From Hortaea werneckii (Eukaryota > Ascomycota > Dothideomycetes > Mycosphaerellales > Teratosphaeriaceae), in the NCBI GenBank assembly GCA_037044905.1, contig JBAOKB010000024.1, positions 744,001 through 808,000 of the forward strand: a DNA stretch of 64,000 bases, given 5' to 3'. The position numbers and the translations under genes were made by a program. Positions 10,626-22,765 of this stretch are shown in pieces. The notes under the pieces are model-generated. The model was not told the DNA's origin. It worked only from the letters and a program-made list of their open reading frames with translations, and made no database searches. Each line of letters opens with the position of its first letter. The first letter of the stretch is position 1.

Positions 10626-11984
10626 TCACCCCGTCTTCCCAGCAAACCTCCTCCTCACCCAACCTTCTCCAAACTCAAAATACTCCTTCCGCGTGACGGC
10701 CACCCGGCCCATAACCTCCTTATTCCCCACCATCCTCCGCCCACCCTCCCAACAATTCCCGACCGGATCCCGTACCCTGGCCACCCTCACCGCGACATCC
10801 TCATCCACCATCCCCCTCACCTCATTCTCCAACCGTTCCACAAACCCCGGAATCAAACTCGTGCCCCCAGTCACGAGGATATTGCCTAGAAATCCCTGCC
10901 GCGCGCTCTCCGGAAGGGAGTTGACGGACTGCAGAACCGTCCCCGCGAGCCCTTCCTCCCGCATCCCGATATCGGACGGCGTGAAGAGCAGCTCAGGCAC
11001 AGCGAAGCGCTCATTGCCGATCGTGAGGATGTGCTCGCGTCGACCGCCCTCGGTGCCGATGCCGAGGGCGAGGTTGCGGAGGTTGGCGGTCGGGTCGTGC
11101 GGGCGCACAAACCCCCGTTTGATCGTCTCGTAGTCCGGCAGCACGTAGTCGATGATGATGCTGGGGTCGCGGATTCGCGGGTCGTAGCGTCCGCCTTGCC
11201 AGGTTGCTTCGAGCGAGGTGCGGAAGGAGGTCGTGTCCGGGCAGAGGTAGGAGATGGATTCTTTGAGGTCCGAGACCAGGCTGTCTTCGCGGTGCACGGC
11301 GAAGGTGCGCGAGATGAGGGTCTTGAGGTGGTTGGTGAGGGTTTTGCCGCCGATGTCGAGCCGCCGGATGGAGTGTTGGAGCGGCTGGCCGCGGTAGACT
11401 GGGGTGCAGGTTGTGTGGGAGTGGCCGGCGTCGATGACCAGGGCGCATTCGAGGGGTTGGCCAGCTGGGACTGGGTGGGAGGTTGGGAAAGGGGATGGGG
11501 CATAGGCGTTTAAGGAGGGGCCTAATACTCTTGCATAGCCTCCGAAGCCGAACTCCTCAAACACCATCTCATCCGCCATCTCCTGGATCCGGGCCGGCGC
11601 ATTTGGCTGCTCGCTCAGTACCAGCGTCGTCTCGGCCGGGTCCAGCGGTTTCCCCAGCACCGCGCCGGGGTGGAAGAAGCTCCGGTCCCAGATGGCCTTC
11701 TCGCTCTCCCACCCGACAATGTATCCCTTCTCCACCGGCCGGCGGAAGGCCAGTTCGCCGAAATCGTCGCATTCCTCCGTCAGTTCGGGGCCGATGTAGG
11801 AGCGTTTATCGCGGTGGGAGCGGGCGATGCAGTTGGGAATCACATGGCAGCTGTCGTGGTCCCCGCCGTTGCTATCGGTGGCGAGACCGGCCTTGATGGT
11901 ATGGGCTCCATTGTCCAAGATGAGGGTCTGCTGGGGGAGCGGATCCGGGGAGATGCCAGCGACGGTGTTCTTCGCCTTCGCCAT
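10626..11984 (-). CDS. ARP6: actin-related protein 6 (SWR1/SRCAP chromatin-remodelling subunit)
   Basis: Single exon, 452 residues from the ATG at 11984 (MAKAKNTVAG); a longer frame upstream has no ATG. The actin-fold nucleotide-binding start reads TLILDNGAHTIKAGLATD. It is followed by the Arp6-type NCIARSHRDKRSYIGPELTE and FRRPVEKGYIVGWESEKAIWD. The second phosphate-binding block is LVIDAGHSHTTCTPVYRG, and the C-terminal part has NILVTGGTSLIPGFVERLE. In yeasts and other fungi Arp6 is a subunit of the SWR1 complex that exchanges H2A.Z into nucleosomes, so a nuclear role is expected. Divergent from the GCIP-domain gene at 12308. Confidence 0.9.
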   Translation of the reverse strand: MAKAKNTVAGISPDPLPQQTLILDNGAHTIKAGLATDSNGGDHDSCHVIPNCIARSHRDKRSYIGPELTEECDDFGELAFRRPVEKGYIVGWESEKAIWDRSFFHPGAVLGKPLDPAETTLVLSEQPNAPARIQEMADEMVFEEFGFGGYARVLGPSLNAYAPSPFPTSHPVPAGQPLECALVIDAGHSHTTCTPVYRGQPLQHSIRRLDIGGKTLTNHLKTLISRTFAVHREDSLVSDLKESISYLCPDTTSFRTSLEATWQGGRYDPRIRDPSIIIDYVLPDYETIKRGFVRPHDPTANLRNLALGIGTEGGRREHILTIGNERFAVPELLFTPSDIGMREEGLAGTVLQSVNSLPESARQGFLGNILVTGGTSLIPGFVERLENEVRGMVDEDVAVRVARVRDPVGNCWEGGRRMVGNKEVMGRVAVTRKEYFEFGEGWVRRRFAGKTG

Positions 11985-12307
11985 AAGGAATGACCTTTTC
12001 CCTGTTGATTCAATCCATAGAATCTCAATCAAATGGTCCACGAGACATTTGATGACCCTCCACCGGTATAGTGGTGACCCTGTAGCTGGTTTAGATGGAA
12101 GGCGCTTCGAGTCTGCAAGGTGGGAGGTGAGAGATGTGACGCGTGCCAAGCCGTGAAGTTCAGAAAGTCAGAGACGCAACTTTTGCATGTGAAAGTCTTG
12201 CCCCTCACACACCAAATCACATCCTACCATACCACTTCTTCCACCACACCCGCCACCCACCACCCCGCTCCTCCGCTCCACCCCTCAACCTCATTCCCGC
12301 TCCGAAA
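11985..12307. promoter_or_regulatory. shared promoter of ARP6 and the GCIP-domain gene, with an ACGCGT box
   Basis: About 320 bp between two divergent start codons. An ACGCGT hexamer (the MluI cell-cycle box recognised by MBF in yeasts) lies at 12139-12144. Its function here is inferred from the motif only. Confidence 0.35.
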
Positions 12308-13447
12308 ATGCCTCCCAAAGCCCCCACCCCTTCCGCCGCCGACCAAGCCGCCTCCCTCCAGGACCTCATAACCGCAACCCTCACCCAACTAACCACCTAC
12401 ACCACCCTCCTAAACCCAAGCGCCCCTACCCCAAACCTCCCAGACACCGGCACCGCCGTCGACCCACCCAACCCGCTCCACCTCCTCCGCGACACGGCCA
12501 AACTAATCAAAGCCCACGTCACCAAACTCTCCCTCCTCGCGATCAACAAACCCTTCACGCCCTCCGCCGTCCGCAAAGTCCTCGCCGAATTGAAAGCGAC
12601 CTGTATCCCGGCTCTGATGAGCGGGAGCCAGATCTGCACGCAGCAGCAAGAGACAAAGTGGAGCGAGGTGATGGGGTGGGAAGTGCAGGCGCGGACGCGG
12701 AGGGTGGTGAGGGAGTTGGAGAGTTTGGTGCGGGAGCTGGGGGAGATAAACGGTGGAGGTGGGGTTAGGAGGAATGGATCAGCGAGAGTAGGAGGAGGAG
12801 GAGGTGGTGGTGGTGGGGATAGTTTGCGCTCCACGGGTGTCGTGTGGGAGAGCTGCGATGCGTTGATCGAGCTGGAGAGTATGGGGATCGGAGGACTGGC
12901 GGTGGTGAAGGCGGGTCAGTATCGGGATACGATCCGCGATGCGATTGAGGAGCTGCGGGAGTGGAAGGAAGGGGAGGATTTGGACTCGGAGGGACAGGAT
13001 GAGTTGTTAGATGAGGGGGATGAAGGGGTCGATGGGGATAGGTTCGAGGACCTCTTCCATGCTGCGAATAGTATGCCGAGTGATCGGCCGGAGCTGAGGA
13101 GTCTGGCGGAGGAGGCGGATGGGAAGCTGAAGAAGGTGGTCTTGCTGTATACGGCTGCTATCAAGAGACGGTTTAAGACGCTTAAAACGTTGCAAGGTGG
13201 CGAAGGTAGGAGTCAGGAGGAGATTAGGAGGTTGGATCAGGTGATGGGCGTGTTAGATGGAATTCCACATCAGGTGGACGAGCTGGCGAGTTGTTTTTAC
13301 GATCTGGACGAGGACAGGGTGAGAAAATCGCTGAAGGCTTGCGTTGATGAGGCGGCACAGGCTGCCAGTCTGTTGGAAAGGAACTGGGAAGATCAAGAAG
13401 ATGAATTCACAACCTGGGGTGGTAAATGGAAGGAAGCTATCAGCTAA
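12308..13447 (+). CDS. GCIP-domain (cyclin-D1-binding-protein-1-like) protein
   Basis: Single exon, 379 residues from the ATG in the context AAAATGCCTCCC. The N-terminal half has long helices (DQAASLQDLITATLTQL, LHLLRDTAKLIKAHVTKL) and the block SEVMGWEVQARTRRVVRELE, matching the fold of Grap2/cyclin-D-interacting (GCIP/CCNDBP1) proteins. A Gly-rich linker (about residues 160-172) separates it from a second helical part with an acidic region (EGEDLDSEGQDELLDEGDE). The metazoan members bind cyclin D1 and HLH factors; the fungal role is not established. No catalytic or membrane motif. The family call is from pattern recognition. It converges with the CFEM gene. Confidence 0.6.
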   Translation: MPPKAPTPSAADQAASLQDLITATLTQLTTYTTLLNPSAPTPNLPDTGTAVDPPNPLHLLRDTAKLIKAHVTKLSLLAINKPFTPSAVRKVLAELKATCIPALMSGSQICTQQQETKWSEVMGWEVQARTRRVVRELESLVRELGEINGGGGVRRNGSARVGGGGGGGGGDSLRSTGVVWESCDALIELESMGIGGLAVVKAGQYRDTIRDAIEELREWKEGEDLDSEGQDELLDEGDEGVDGDRFEDLFHAANSMPSDRPELRSLAEEADGKLKKVVLLYTAAIKRRFKTLKTLQGGEGRSQEEIRRLDQVMGVLDGIPHQVDELASCFYDLDEDRVRKSLKACVDEAAQAASLLERNWEDQEDEFTTWGGKWKEAIS

Positions 13448-13695
13448 AAAGGGCAAGAATTTGCAGCCCGTGTATGGGAATGTCCAAATTTTTCTCTCCA
13501 ACTCTTCACCAAAATGGAAGCTGTCAAATCCACATCTGCTTTGACCAGGTGGTGCAGCAATGAAGGAACGATCCCCGTCCAAAGAAAGAAGTCCTTAAAA
13601 GGCCTGGAGGAATCAAAATAAAAGGAGGCCGTCTCAAAAGAACTTCCCATCCAATGCAGCCGCACACCAACCAAACCCGTCTCACCTAACCTCCC

Positions 13696-14514
13696 TTACA
13701 AAATAGCAGCCCCAACAGCAAGCGCCCCAATCACCACCGCACCCTGATAAACCTTCCGCAGTCCCTCGGCACCGCTCTCCTCACTGTCACCACTACCATC
13801 CTCCTCCTGCTGCTCGCTACTCGCATCCCCGTCCGTCGGAGAAGATGAAGAAGATGAAGAAGTAGAAGTGGCAGTAGCGGAAGTACTCGAACCGCTATCA
13901 CTGTTGCTGCTGCTGCTGCTTCCTGCGGAACCGCCGCCGGCGCAGGCTTCCAGCCCGACGTCCGGAGGCGAGTACGTTTCCCCCTTGGCCTGGAGCGCGG
14001 ACTTGCAGAGTTTGTTGACTTCTTGGAGGACGGCTGTTTGAATTGGGCTGATTAGCTGACGGTTCCCAAACAAACGTACAGAGTGTGGTGGAGCAAGGGC
14101 CAGGTAGGGCAAAGTGCAATGGATGGAATCTGGGAGGCGCAAGGGAGTGTTTTGGGGGTGAAATAGCGTCTTTAAGGTCGTCGCCCTCTCCGAACACAGT
14201 GGGCTTCAGTAACCCGTTTCCCGTTTGCGAAAGAAGACTAGAAGATAGGGAAAGCGAAAATTGAGAAGAACAAACTTACACAACAGTTCAGTAGTCGAGC
14301 AAGTACTCTGGCAAAGACACCCGACGCCACTGTCAAGGATCTGCTGCCTTCCCTCGGTACACTGGCAGTAGTAGTCATCCATGGCACAGCTCGTCTGTCC
14401 GATGGCTTTCTCCACGCAGTTAAGCGAGCAGTCCGGGTAGTCCGGGGCAGAGACGGCGGCGGATGTTAGGCTCGCTGCTGCCAGGGCGGCGAGGGAGAAG
14501 AGGGTGCTGCGCAT
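13696..14514 (-). CDS. CFEM-domain, probably GPI-anchored surface protein
   Basis: Two exons (14280-14514 and 13696-14033) join with phase 1 into 190 residues; the 240-nt intron starts GTAAGT and ends CAG. An N-terminal signal peptide (MRSTLFSLAALAAASLTSA) is followed by a cysteine-rich module with Cys at about 29, 33, 43, 50, 52, 66, 68, 72 and 88, including the CxxxC and CQC spacing of CFEM domains. A Ser/Thr-rich linker (about 110-150) and a C-terminal hydrophobic tail (AVVIGALAVGAAIL) follow, typical of GPI attachment. CFEM proteins are fungus-specific; some bind haem or act in surface adhesion or virulence. Which applies here cannot be told. The acidic Glu/Asp block before the tail is unusual but not diagnostic. 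Confidence 0.85.
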
Positions 14515-16309
14515 TCTGGATTGATTGGTCGGTAGGAGTCTCAAGTATGCTTGTTATATGCCGGGTCTGAATAGGTTTGTCGAAGAGTAGTGGAGTAGGA
14601 GCTATTTTTCTTCCTTTTTGGTTGGGTGAAGCGAAAAAGGGTACGAAGGATGAATTGACTGGTTGTGTAACGATTTGAGAGAGATATGAGCACGGAGCGA
14701 ATAGAGATGGAGAGAGTGAAGAGGAAAGCAACGAGTCAGTAGATGACCGACTTCGAAACAAAGTAGAGACAGTAAAAGGTAGGAAAGTAAAAAGGAGAAA
14801 AAGACAACCCGACCAGCAAACCTCGTGGAGGTACGCCTATACGTCCTCTGAACATCTTAGCTTTCCCCACCAACCAACAACCATATGAAAAAGGAAAAGA
14901 GTGGCTCTTGCGACCAACACCCCCTGCTTGGCCCTTGTTCGCGCCTAGTAGTCAAAGTACAACCAGGCCCTCTTGGTGCGACAGAAGAATATCTTCCCCG
15001 AGTCAAGTAGGTTCGTACTTCCGAAAGTATATTTTCGGGGGGTTTCTTTGACTAGTAGCAGAGCTCCCTTGCACATCATGGCACAACCTGCTCGCCATCC
15101 CTCATTATTATCGTAGCAACTGTAGTCCTAGCATGTTTCCAAACTACAGGTTGAGGAACGCAAGATTCTTCCGTAATTTGTGAAACGTAAGACAAGTGTG
15201 TAGGACAGAAAAGCGGGGGAAAGAGTTGGCAAAAAGCCCTCAAAATATAGAACTTGAATCCGCATAGATTTTGTGTATTGATGAGGTCGAGCGAGGCCGA
15301 GTACAGCCGCTAGCTTTCATGAATACCTCTAAACAGTTCCCGCCTTTGATAATGGTCCCTTGATGGTGGCGGTTGGTGGGTTGGAGAGTACGACACCCGC
15401 CGAGGACAGTAGTTGCACAGGCTGTGTATTGAGGATGAAACAGCGGGGTACACCCGCCAGCCTCCTCCAGGTCTACCTTAGCAATGTGACGAAGTCAGGG
15501 CAAAACCAGTCACTACATAGGCTTTGGCGTTTCTTTCAATGTTGAATCGCAGGAAATGGTTGTCTCTCTTCAACTCCGGAAACGATGGTAGACCCTGTGA
15601 CAACTGCCTTGTTTTTTTATTTTTTTTTATTTTAGAGCAACCAAAACTCGTTCATAATTACAGGGTGGAGGGAGTTAGGGAAAGCAAATCCGTCCCAAGT
15701 GTCCGAAAAGGGTACGGACGGAATAATGGAAAGAAGAGAGACAAAGACGTTGCTGGTAATAACAGTGACTACCTCCTAGGGCCCGTTACTTTGGGGGGGA
15801 GAAGCGAGGAAGTGCCGTGAGATGAATTTTTTTGGTGGGAAATGAGGGCCCCGTACAACGTTCACGGCTGGCTCTCGGGGAGGACGGGGATCAGGTCAGA
15901 CACCCCCCACCCCCCCCCCCCCCCCCCCCCCACCATTTGCGAGTGTAAGAAGAGTTGTTGGACAGAGTGCAGGGCCCTTTTTAGTCGTGTCAAGTACGAA
16001 AAGAATGGAAAGACGGGGAGAACAAAGGTAAAGAGAGGGAGACTGTATGACTATCTTTACAACACACCCGACCAAAATCTCTATACTAGCCTTAGCCACC
16101 CAATAGCGCAGACCAAATCTTCTTCTATACACCGACATTTCTCTTCCGCCCCATCCATGCCTGAGCAAAAACAATTCGAAAAGTAGAGAAAAAAAAAAAA
16201 AAACGCCATGCTAGACGCACAATAACAAGAAATTACTACATACACCATCAAACAAATACAAGATTAACAACCCCCTGCCCCCATCTTCCGAACTTCTTTC
16301 ACTAGCGCT
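14515..16309. other. 1.8-kb gene-poor stretch
   Basis: No frame in this region has conserved-looking protein. It holds the promoter of the CFEM gene on one side and the 3' flank of FAS1 on the other, with an A-run near 16190 and a long C tract. An unannotated non-coding RNA cannot be excluded. Confidence 0.55.
15903..15931 (+). repeat. C6-A-C22 homopolymer tract
   Basis: Six C (15903-15908), one A, then 22 consecutive C (15910-15931), the longest C run in the window. The length in the assembly may not be exact because such tracts are hard to sequence. Confidence 0.9.
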
Positions 16310-19300
16310 CTACGAGCCCTGAACAGCCGTACTGCCCGCGGCCTTAGGCCTCTGCCCATCCTCATCCGACTGGTAGCTCTCCCAGTTGGCGAGGATGTTG
16401 CCGATGCGGGGGGAGTTAGTCAGACGGTAGACGTCCTCAAAGTACTCCCTGGTCAGCTCGAAGGGGCGGGCGGTGACGTTGGGGATGTATTTGCCGATCA
16501 GCTTGCTGGGGTCGATGCTGGTCTTGTTGATCTTCTTGAGCAGGAAGGAGCGGAAGGGTTTCACGCCGGAGCGCAGGAAGGTGCTGTGGAAGGGGACGTC
16601 GATGCCCTTGAGCGGGATGACGGCGAAGCCGCGCTGGAGCTCGATGGGTTTGGGCTTGGCTTCGGTCTGCTTGGCGCACTCCCTGATGATGTCTTGCAGG
16701 TGCTGCTTGACGTCCTCCAGGCTCATGGACTGCATCAGGGCCTGGATGTCGATCTTTTGCGCCTTGAGGTAGTTGGTGACGTTGGTCATGGTGTCAATGG
16801 CGCGGAGGTCACCGGCGCAGACGTACTGCTGGTTGGCAACGTTCAGGTTGACGATTTCCAGCAGCCATCCAGTCGTCTCGGCGACGTTCTCAACGACATA
16901 TTGTAGTGCTTGCTCGTTGAATGTCTTGCTGATACGAGACGGGTTGACGGCAGCCATAGAGTAGTTCGAACGGCCAGCCTCGTCACGCTCGACGGCGACC
17001 TGCATGGTCAAGCCACGGTAGAAGACAACAGATACCAAGCTCTCGATCGGCATGACCTCTGCAAGCGCAGCAAGAGCACTGTACTCACCGAGAGAGTGAC
17101 CGGCGAAGCTGCTGTCGCGCTGCACGAGACCCTTGGAGTGCATGTCCTCGAACGAGGCCTTCTCCATCAGAGTCAAAGCAGGCTGAGTGAATTGAGTAGC
17201 AGAAAGCAGACCGGTTGGCGAGCGGTAGGTGTATGAGCTGGTAGTCTCATCGATCTCCTTGAAGATCTTCTCAGACTTTATGCTGCCATCTGTTGCAACG
17301 GTCTCGAACGTCATGGACATGTAGTTCTGACGGATGGCCTTGCCACGAGCACCACCAAAGTGAATGGTAAGCTCCTTCGGGTTGTTCTTGACGATGTTGG
17401 TGATCGCGAAGCCTGTCCTTGGTCAGTTGTTTGTACGTGAGCGAAAATGTGATGAAACTTACCATAGTTGTCCATGAAATGCTTGTCAGCGCGGTCCCAA
17501 ACCTCCTTGGCAACAGGGCTGCTGTTGTACAGATCCATACCCATGCCTTGCTCCTGCGAACCCTGACCAGTGAAGACGTACGCGGACTGGGGCTGCTCGA
17601 CCTCAGCCTCACCGACCAAGACCTTGTCCTCCGTCTCCGGCTTGACGGTCTCAACCTTGATGATCTTGCGACCGGCGATCATGCCGACGTGCTGCAGCTT
17701 GACCTCGAGCATATCGTCCGGCAGCACCATGCCAACCAGAGAAGCGTGGAAGCTGCGGACGCGGCCGACGTTGTTCTCAGCCGCCCAAGTCTCGACTAGA
17801 CTACGGACAGCAGCGCTAGAGTACATGCCGTGGGTGATCGTACCCGGCAGCTTGGCGTATTTCGAGAAGACGCGGGAAACGTGGATAGGGTTGTAGTCGC
17901 CAGAGACACGGGCGTAGGTCTCGTTGGACGATGGAGCCTTGAGGACAAGAGGGCTCTTGCCACTGAGTGGAATAGGGTTCTCAAAGTGCACTGGCTGGTC
18001 CAACGCCTGGCCATTACGCTCAAGGTAGTCGAGCACAGGGTTGCCATATGATGTGCCTGCCTCGTATTCGACCGAGGCGACTTGAATGATCTCCTTCGTA
18101 GGCAACTCCAGCTCGACCTTACCTTGCGTCTGCACCGAAGAGAAGACCTTCTCATTCTTGTAACGGGTAAGCGTCTGCAACTTGAAAACGATGGTCTGGC
18201 CGAGAAGGTCGATGTCTGAATCGTCCACTCTGAACCATTCCTTGGACTGCAGGACAGCAATGTCCTTGGTGGTGGCCAAGTGGACCTGGATCGGGGTCTC
18301 CACCTTACGCTGGAAGGTGTTCTCGTAATCAGTGTAGGCACCTCGGTACAAGAACTGGCTGGTGACTTCCATGATTGGCTGGCCGTCACGTGTGATCGTG
18401 CCACAGACCTCGACCATCTTGCCAGAAGCCTGGTTGATGACAGCGTTGACCTCGGCAGTAGTGTCAAGGACGTCGCCCTTCTTCAAAGGCGTAGCGCCTG
18501 GAATCATACGGAACCCGTTGGAGAGGTGGACAAGCTTCAGTAGGTCACCGTCAATCTGTCGCGGGAAGATGGGCTTGGTAATGGCCTTCCAACCGACAAC
18601 AATGGCAAAGTCCATGGGCGCGAAGACCTCCTTGCCGGGACGGTCAACGAATGCCTCGCCAGTGTTGCCGACAGCGTGCACAAAGTCGTTAATGGCCTCG
18701 CTGGTGACAGTTGCCCTGCCGCCGTCAAACCGGCTAGTAACCGGTGTGTCGAATGGCACAGCTTCATCACCGAACCAGATGCGGTAGTAGAACTCCTTCA
18801 TACGGTCGTTGCGAGCCTCCATGACCTCTCTGATAGGAGCGTAACCGGTCTCTGGGTGGTATGTGAACTTGAGCGGCAGCGGGACTGGCTTGCCAAGAGC
18901 GGTTCGGTGTTCGATCATGTTGACTGGAATCTCACCGTTGCTGATCGGACCGACCTCAATAGTTGGCATGTACTTGCCGTGGGTAGGCTCCTTCACGGTG
19001 ACGACGGTCCGCTTGGGATCGTTCGGGTGCAGGATCTCGACCATCATGCCCGGAGAGGGAGCAAAGATGCGGTGCATAGGGTTGGTGTCATACCGCTGGC
19101 CTTGGACGAACACATCGGCCGTGAAGAAGGCATGACGCCAGGTGTGACCAGGACCAGCCAAAAGCGACGTCCAGTTCTCGACGCCCGGCATGGGCGTGTT
19201 CGGTGCTGCAGACAAGCGATAGATGGTCTTGTTCTCGAGCTCGGAGGTCGTCAGGCCCTCCATGCTGACATCGTCGCTCGCCTCGATGAGCTTGCCACCA

Positions 19301-22300
19301 AAGTACTCCACGACAGGAATCTTGCTGGAGTCACCCCCGTACAAGTCCTTGGTGAGGAACTGAATGTGGCCATTGTGCACGCCATCGAGGATCTCCTGAA
19401 TTGGCTCATCAACCTTGGTAGAGTACTTAGCGGCCATAGGCCCCTGAAGGATGGCAACACGGCCGACATCCTGATCGACAACCGCCTCCAAATCCTCGGA
19501 TTGCCAGAGAGAGTCTTTCTTGAAGAAGAACTCAAAGGTGTCGTCCAGGCATGGCACGAAAGGCACGGGCTTCTGTCCGCGACGCTGACAAAGCATCAGG
19601 AAGTGCTGGCAATCCTGAGCGTTAATAAGCTGCTCGTCAGCCTGCGGGTAAGCGCTGAGCACTTTCTGTACAATCTCGAAAGGCTGCTCAAGCTCGCTGT
19701 AGCTCTGAATGAGCGAGTTCTTGGCAGCAGTGCTAATGAAGCGCTCTTCCACACGGCGGATGAAGTCGCCAGTCAGGCGGGCCAGGGACTTGTCGATCCA
19801 TCTCTTCTCGTGCTTGACGTACATGAGCTCCACCATCCGGCGCAGGACATCGCCATAGGTCATGTCTTCCAAGTCGACACATTCGCCATTCTTGTTGCGA
19901 CCGAACCAGGGCTTTTGGAAATCATCGTTGAGCTTCTGGATGATGTAGTCCCTGTTCTTCTTAAGCTCCGGAATGCGCTTAGCCTTGTCGAGAGCGAAGA
20001 TCTTCTGGTCCATCTCCGCCCAGAACAGAACACCACGGGTGGCAAGCTTGTGTATAGGCTCACCCATCTCAGAGCGGACTGTGATGACACCGCCAGCAGG
20101 TCCCTTGTAAGTCTTCTCCCACTCGGAGTCTTCAAGACCAGGGGCATCAACGATGGCCTGCTTGGCTGCCTTCGATGTCCACGCCTCCTTGGCAACCATA
20201 CATCTGCTACCGAAAAGGACACCGTCGAATGGCATGGGAGGGTAGCCAAAGCTGCGTGCCCACTGGCCGTTGAGGTAAGGGTATGTGTCCTCGGCACCGC
20301 CAAAGCCGGAACCAGCGATGAGAACAATGTTCTTGCATCTCCTGATTCTGCTGTACATGGACAGGATCGGCTGATGGAAGTCTTCGAATGAATGGTGACC
20401 GCCACCACGGCCGCCAGTCCACTGCATCATGACTGGGAAGTCCGGATTCGCCTTGGCAATGTTGATGACGGCCTGAATGGCCTCAGATGAGCCTGGCTTG
20501 AAGCCGATGTGCTTTATGCCAAGAGTCTCGATATACTCATTGGCAACCTCGATAGATGGCACACCCGCACCAATGGTCAAACCCTCGATCGGCACACCTT
20601 CCGCGCGCAAGCGGCCGATGAGCGGAATTTGCCAGGCCATGGCTCTTGGGTTGACATAGATCAAGTTGACAGTGATACCGCGCCCAGCGGGAATCTCCTT
20701 CTCGATCTTTGAGATGGCCTCGGTCATGCTCTTGTCGTTGTAGTATCCACCGCCTGCAAGCTCGATCTCGTAACCAGCCCGCATGGTAGCAGCCACGAAG
20801 TCCCATGGTACTGTGCAAGGCGTCATACCAGCGACCATGACGGGAGGCAGACCGAGCATCCTGCTCATCTTGGTGTCTACGAAGGTCTGGCCGACGGAAG
20901 TTCTCGCCAACTTCGGGCCATGCTCCTTCATCCAGTCGGCCGCATACTTGACTGCGTGCTCTGCGTCGCGGTCAAAAATCTCCGGCTTGTATCCGACTTC
21001 GCTGTTCGTGCCGTCCATAGAGCCAGCCAAGATGACACGCACACCAGTGCCGTCCTTGTTGCGGTTGGTCAAGACGCCAAGACCGGAGATACCACCCGGT
21101 CCAAAGTCTAAGATGTGCGTCGCGTTGGGCATAATAGTCGCTTGTTCCCAGTTGACTGGATCCCTGCAGATCATTCGCACAAGAGCAGGCACGACATTCT
21201 CGGTCTTGTCGCTCCTGAGGTCCTCGCCTGAGCTGGTATCGTACACGGCAATGCCAAGATCTTCTTTGGTGATGCTGATGTCCTTCAGGTCCTCCGCCAG
21301 ATGCGCCGCGGCATCTGCAAGATATGGGCTGTGGAAAGGTGCGGTGATGGGCAGGAAGCGGTTTGCGAAGCGCACCTTGCGCTCAGTATACGGAACACGC
21401 GTTTGGTCAAGACCAGTAGGTGCTTTCACCTTTCGCAGCTGCAAGTTCAGACCATAGAGGGACATGGGCGGTCCAGTGACAACGAAGTTCCGCGCGCTGT
21501 TGACCAAGGAAATGGCAATGTGGCGATCCTTCGGCAGATGCTGGTTGGTGACATCGACGTACTTCTGCAGAGCTTCGCGAGACATGTCGCGAACCGAAAG
21601 CATAGGAGTCGGAGAGCCTTCGCCGCTGTCGATCGAGTCCTGTAGCACATTGGGAGCGAGTGAGGTGCGGGGGTATGCCTGCTGGCTGCGCGATCCGATC
21701 CAGAAGAGGATGGTGAGTGCGCTCCTCGCGGCCTTGTCAAAGCTCTCCCAGTCTCCGGAAGCTGCGATAGCAGCTGCAGTCACTACACCCTGAGAGTGAC
21801 CGGTTGTTCCAGAGAAGCGATCACGCACATTGCCGGGGTGCGTGCCGAGCACTCGGCAAGTGACCACATAGTGTGCTAGCTGGGTCAGACCGATGAGTGG
21901 AAGGCTGACTGGTGCTGAGACAAGGTAGTCGGTGTCTGGTTGGGACTCGCGATTGTTCAGCCATCTCATCACGTCAAGACCTTTTGCGTACAGCTTCTCA
22001 GCCCGAGGATCTCTCGACAGAGTCTGCAGCAGCGCCGCAGCCGTGGAGATGAAGTCCTCAACAAGCGATGGGTACGTAGTGTAAACCTCTCTGAGCTCGT
22101 CAAAGTACTCCTCGATGTTGCCTTGGCCTCCAAAAACCGCGTAGATGTAGGCATTCTCATCCGCGGCCTCGCGCAGCAGAGCAGATTCGTGAGCTCTAAT
22201 CGGACGATTTGTTGCCGCGCGAGCAGCGTAGTATGACCGTGCAACCTCCAGCTTCTTCTCCACGATCCCTGGCAGGCTTGCTGCCACCGCGTGGACCTCA

Positions 22301-22765
22301 TTGCCGCGAAGGAAGGAACGCTCGAACTCCTGGGTAACAAGCTTCAGAACCTCCTCGCATGAGCCCGGGTCTTCGCCCTCATCCACCTCCTTCGCGATGT
22401 AGCCCACATAGCGAGCAACGAGCTCCGTCACAGACGAGGGCTCGTCGTCCAGGGCGAGCTCATCGGTGGGCTCGGGTAAGGAGGCTAGGAAGGCGTCTTT
22501 CAGCTGGCTGGCATTAAAGTGCAATGCAGTGGGTATTAAAAGTGTATAGTTCTGTTCACAAACAGTCTGTTTTAGCGCCAGCTCCCGTTTCATCTCCGAC
22601 GACTTCACCTACCAATTTGCCATGTTCCAGCACTAAAGGCCGTGAGACAGCCTGCGATCGAGGGGTCGAGATGCCCGTCTGTGTCCCGCTGTAGGAGGAC
22701 ATGCTTCGAATGGCCGGAGGACGAGCTGGTGCAGGGTTGTCGGACTGAATGCGGTTGTCAGCCAT
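16310..22765 (-). CDS. FAS1: fatty acid synthase subunit beta (FAS1)
   Basis: Three exons (22613-22765, 17463-22551, 16310-17412) join cleanly to 2114 residues, the usual length for fungal FAS beta. The start MADNRIQSDN is followed by the family motif GTQTGISTPRS. Order of domains: acetyltransferase with GHSQGVVTA (active Ser about 304), enoyl reductase with FMN-barrel motifs (GMTPCTVPWDF, GGRGGGHHSFED), dehydratase (hot-dog part with DYNPIHVSRVFSKYAKLPG), and malonyl/palmitoyl transferase with FAGHSLGEYSALA (Ser about 1854). With the alpha subunit it forms the cytosolic hexameric complex that makes C16/C18 acyl-CoA. Introns: 61 nt (GTAGGT...CAG) after residue 51, and 50 nt (GTAAGT...CAG). 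No frame breaks seen. Head to head with FAS2. Confidence 0.97.

Noticed and set aside
15842..16186. Short plus-strand frame with poly-Pro in the gene-poor gap
   Set aside because: Produced by the C22 tract; no conserved sequence.
18676..20391. Long plus-strand open frame (571 codons) opposite FAS1
   Set aside because: It lies antisense to highly conserved FAS1 sequence and reads as codon-bias shadow with no recognisable domain.
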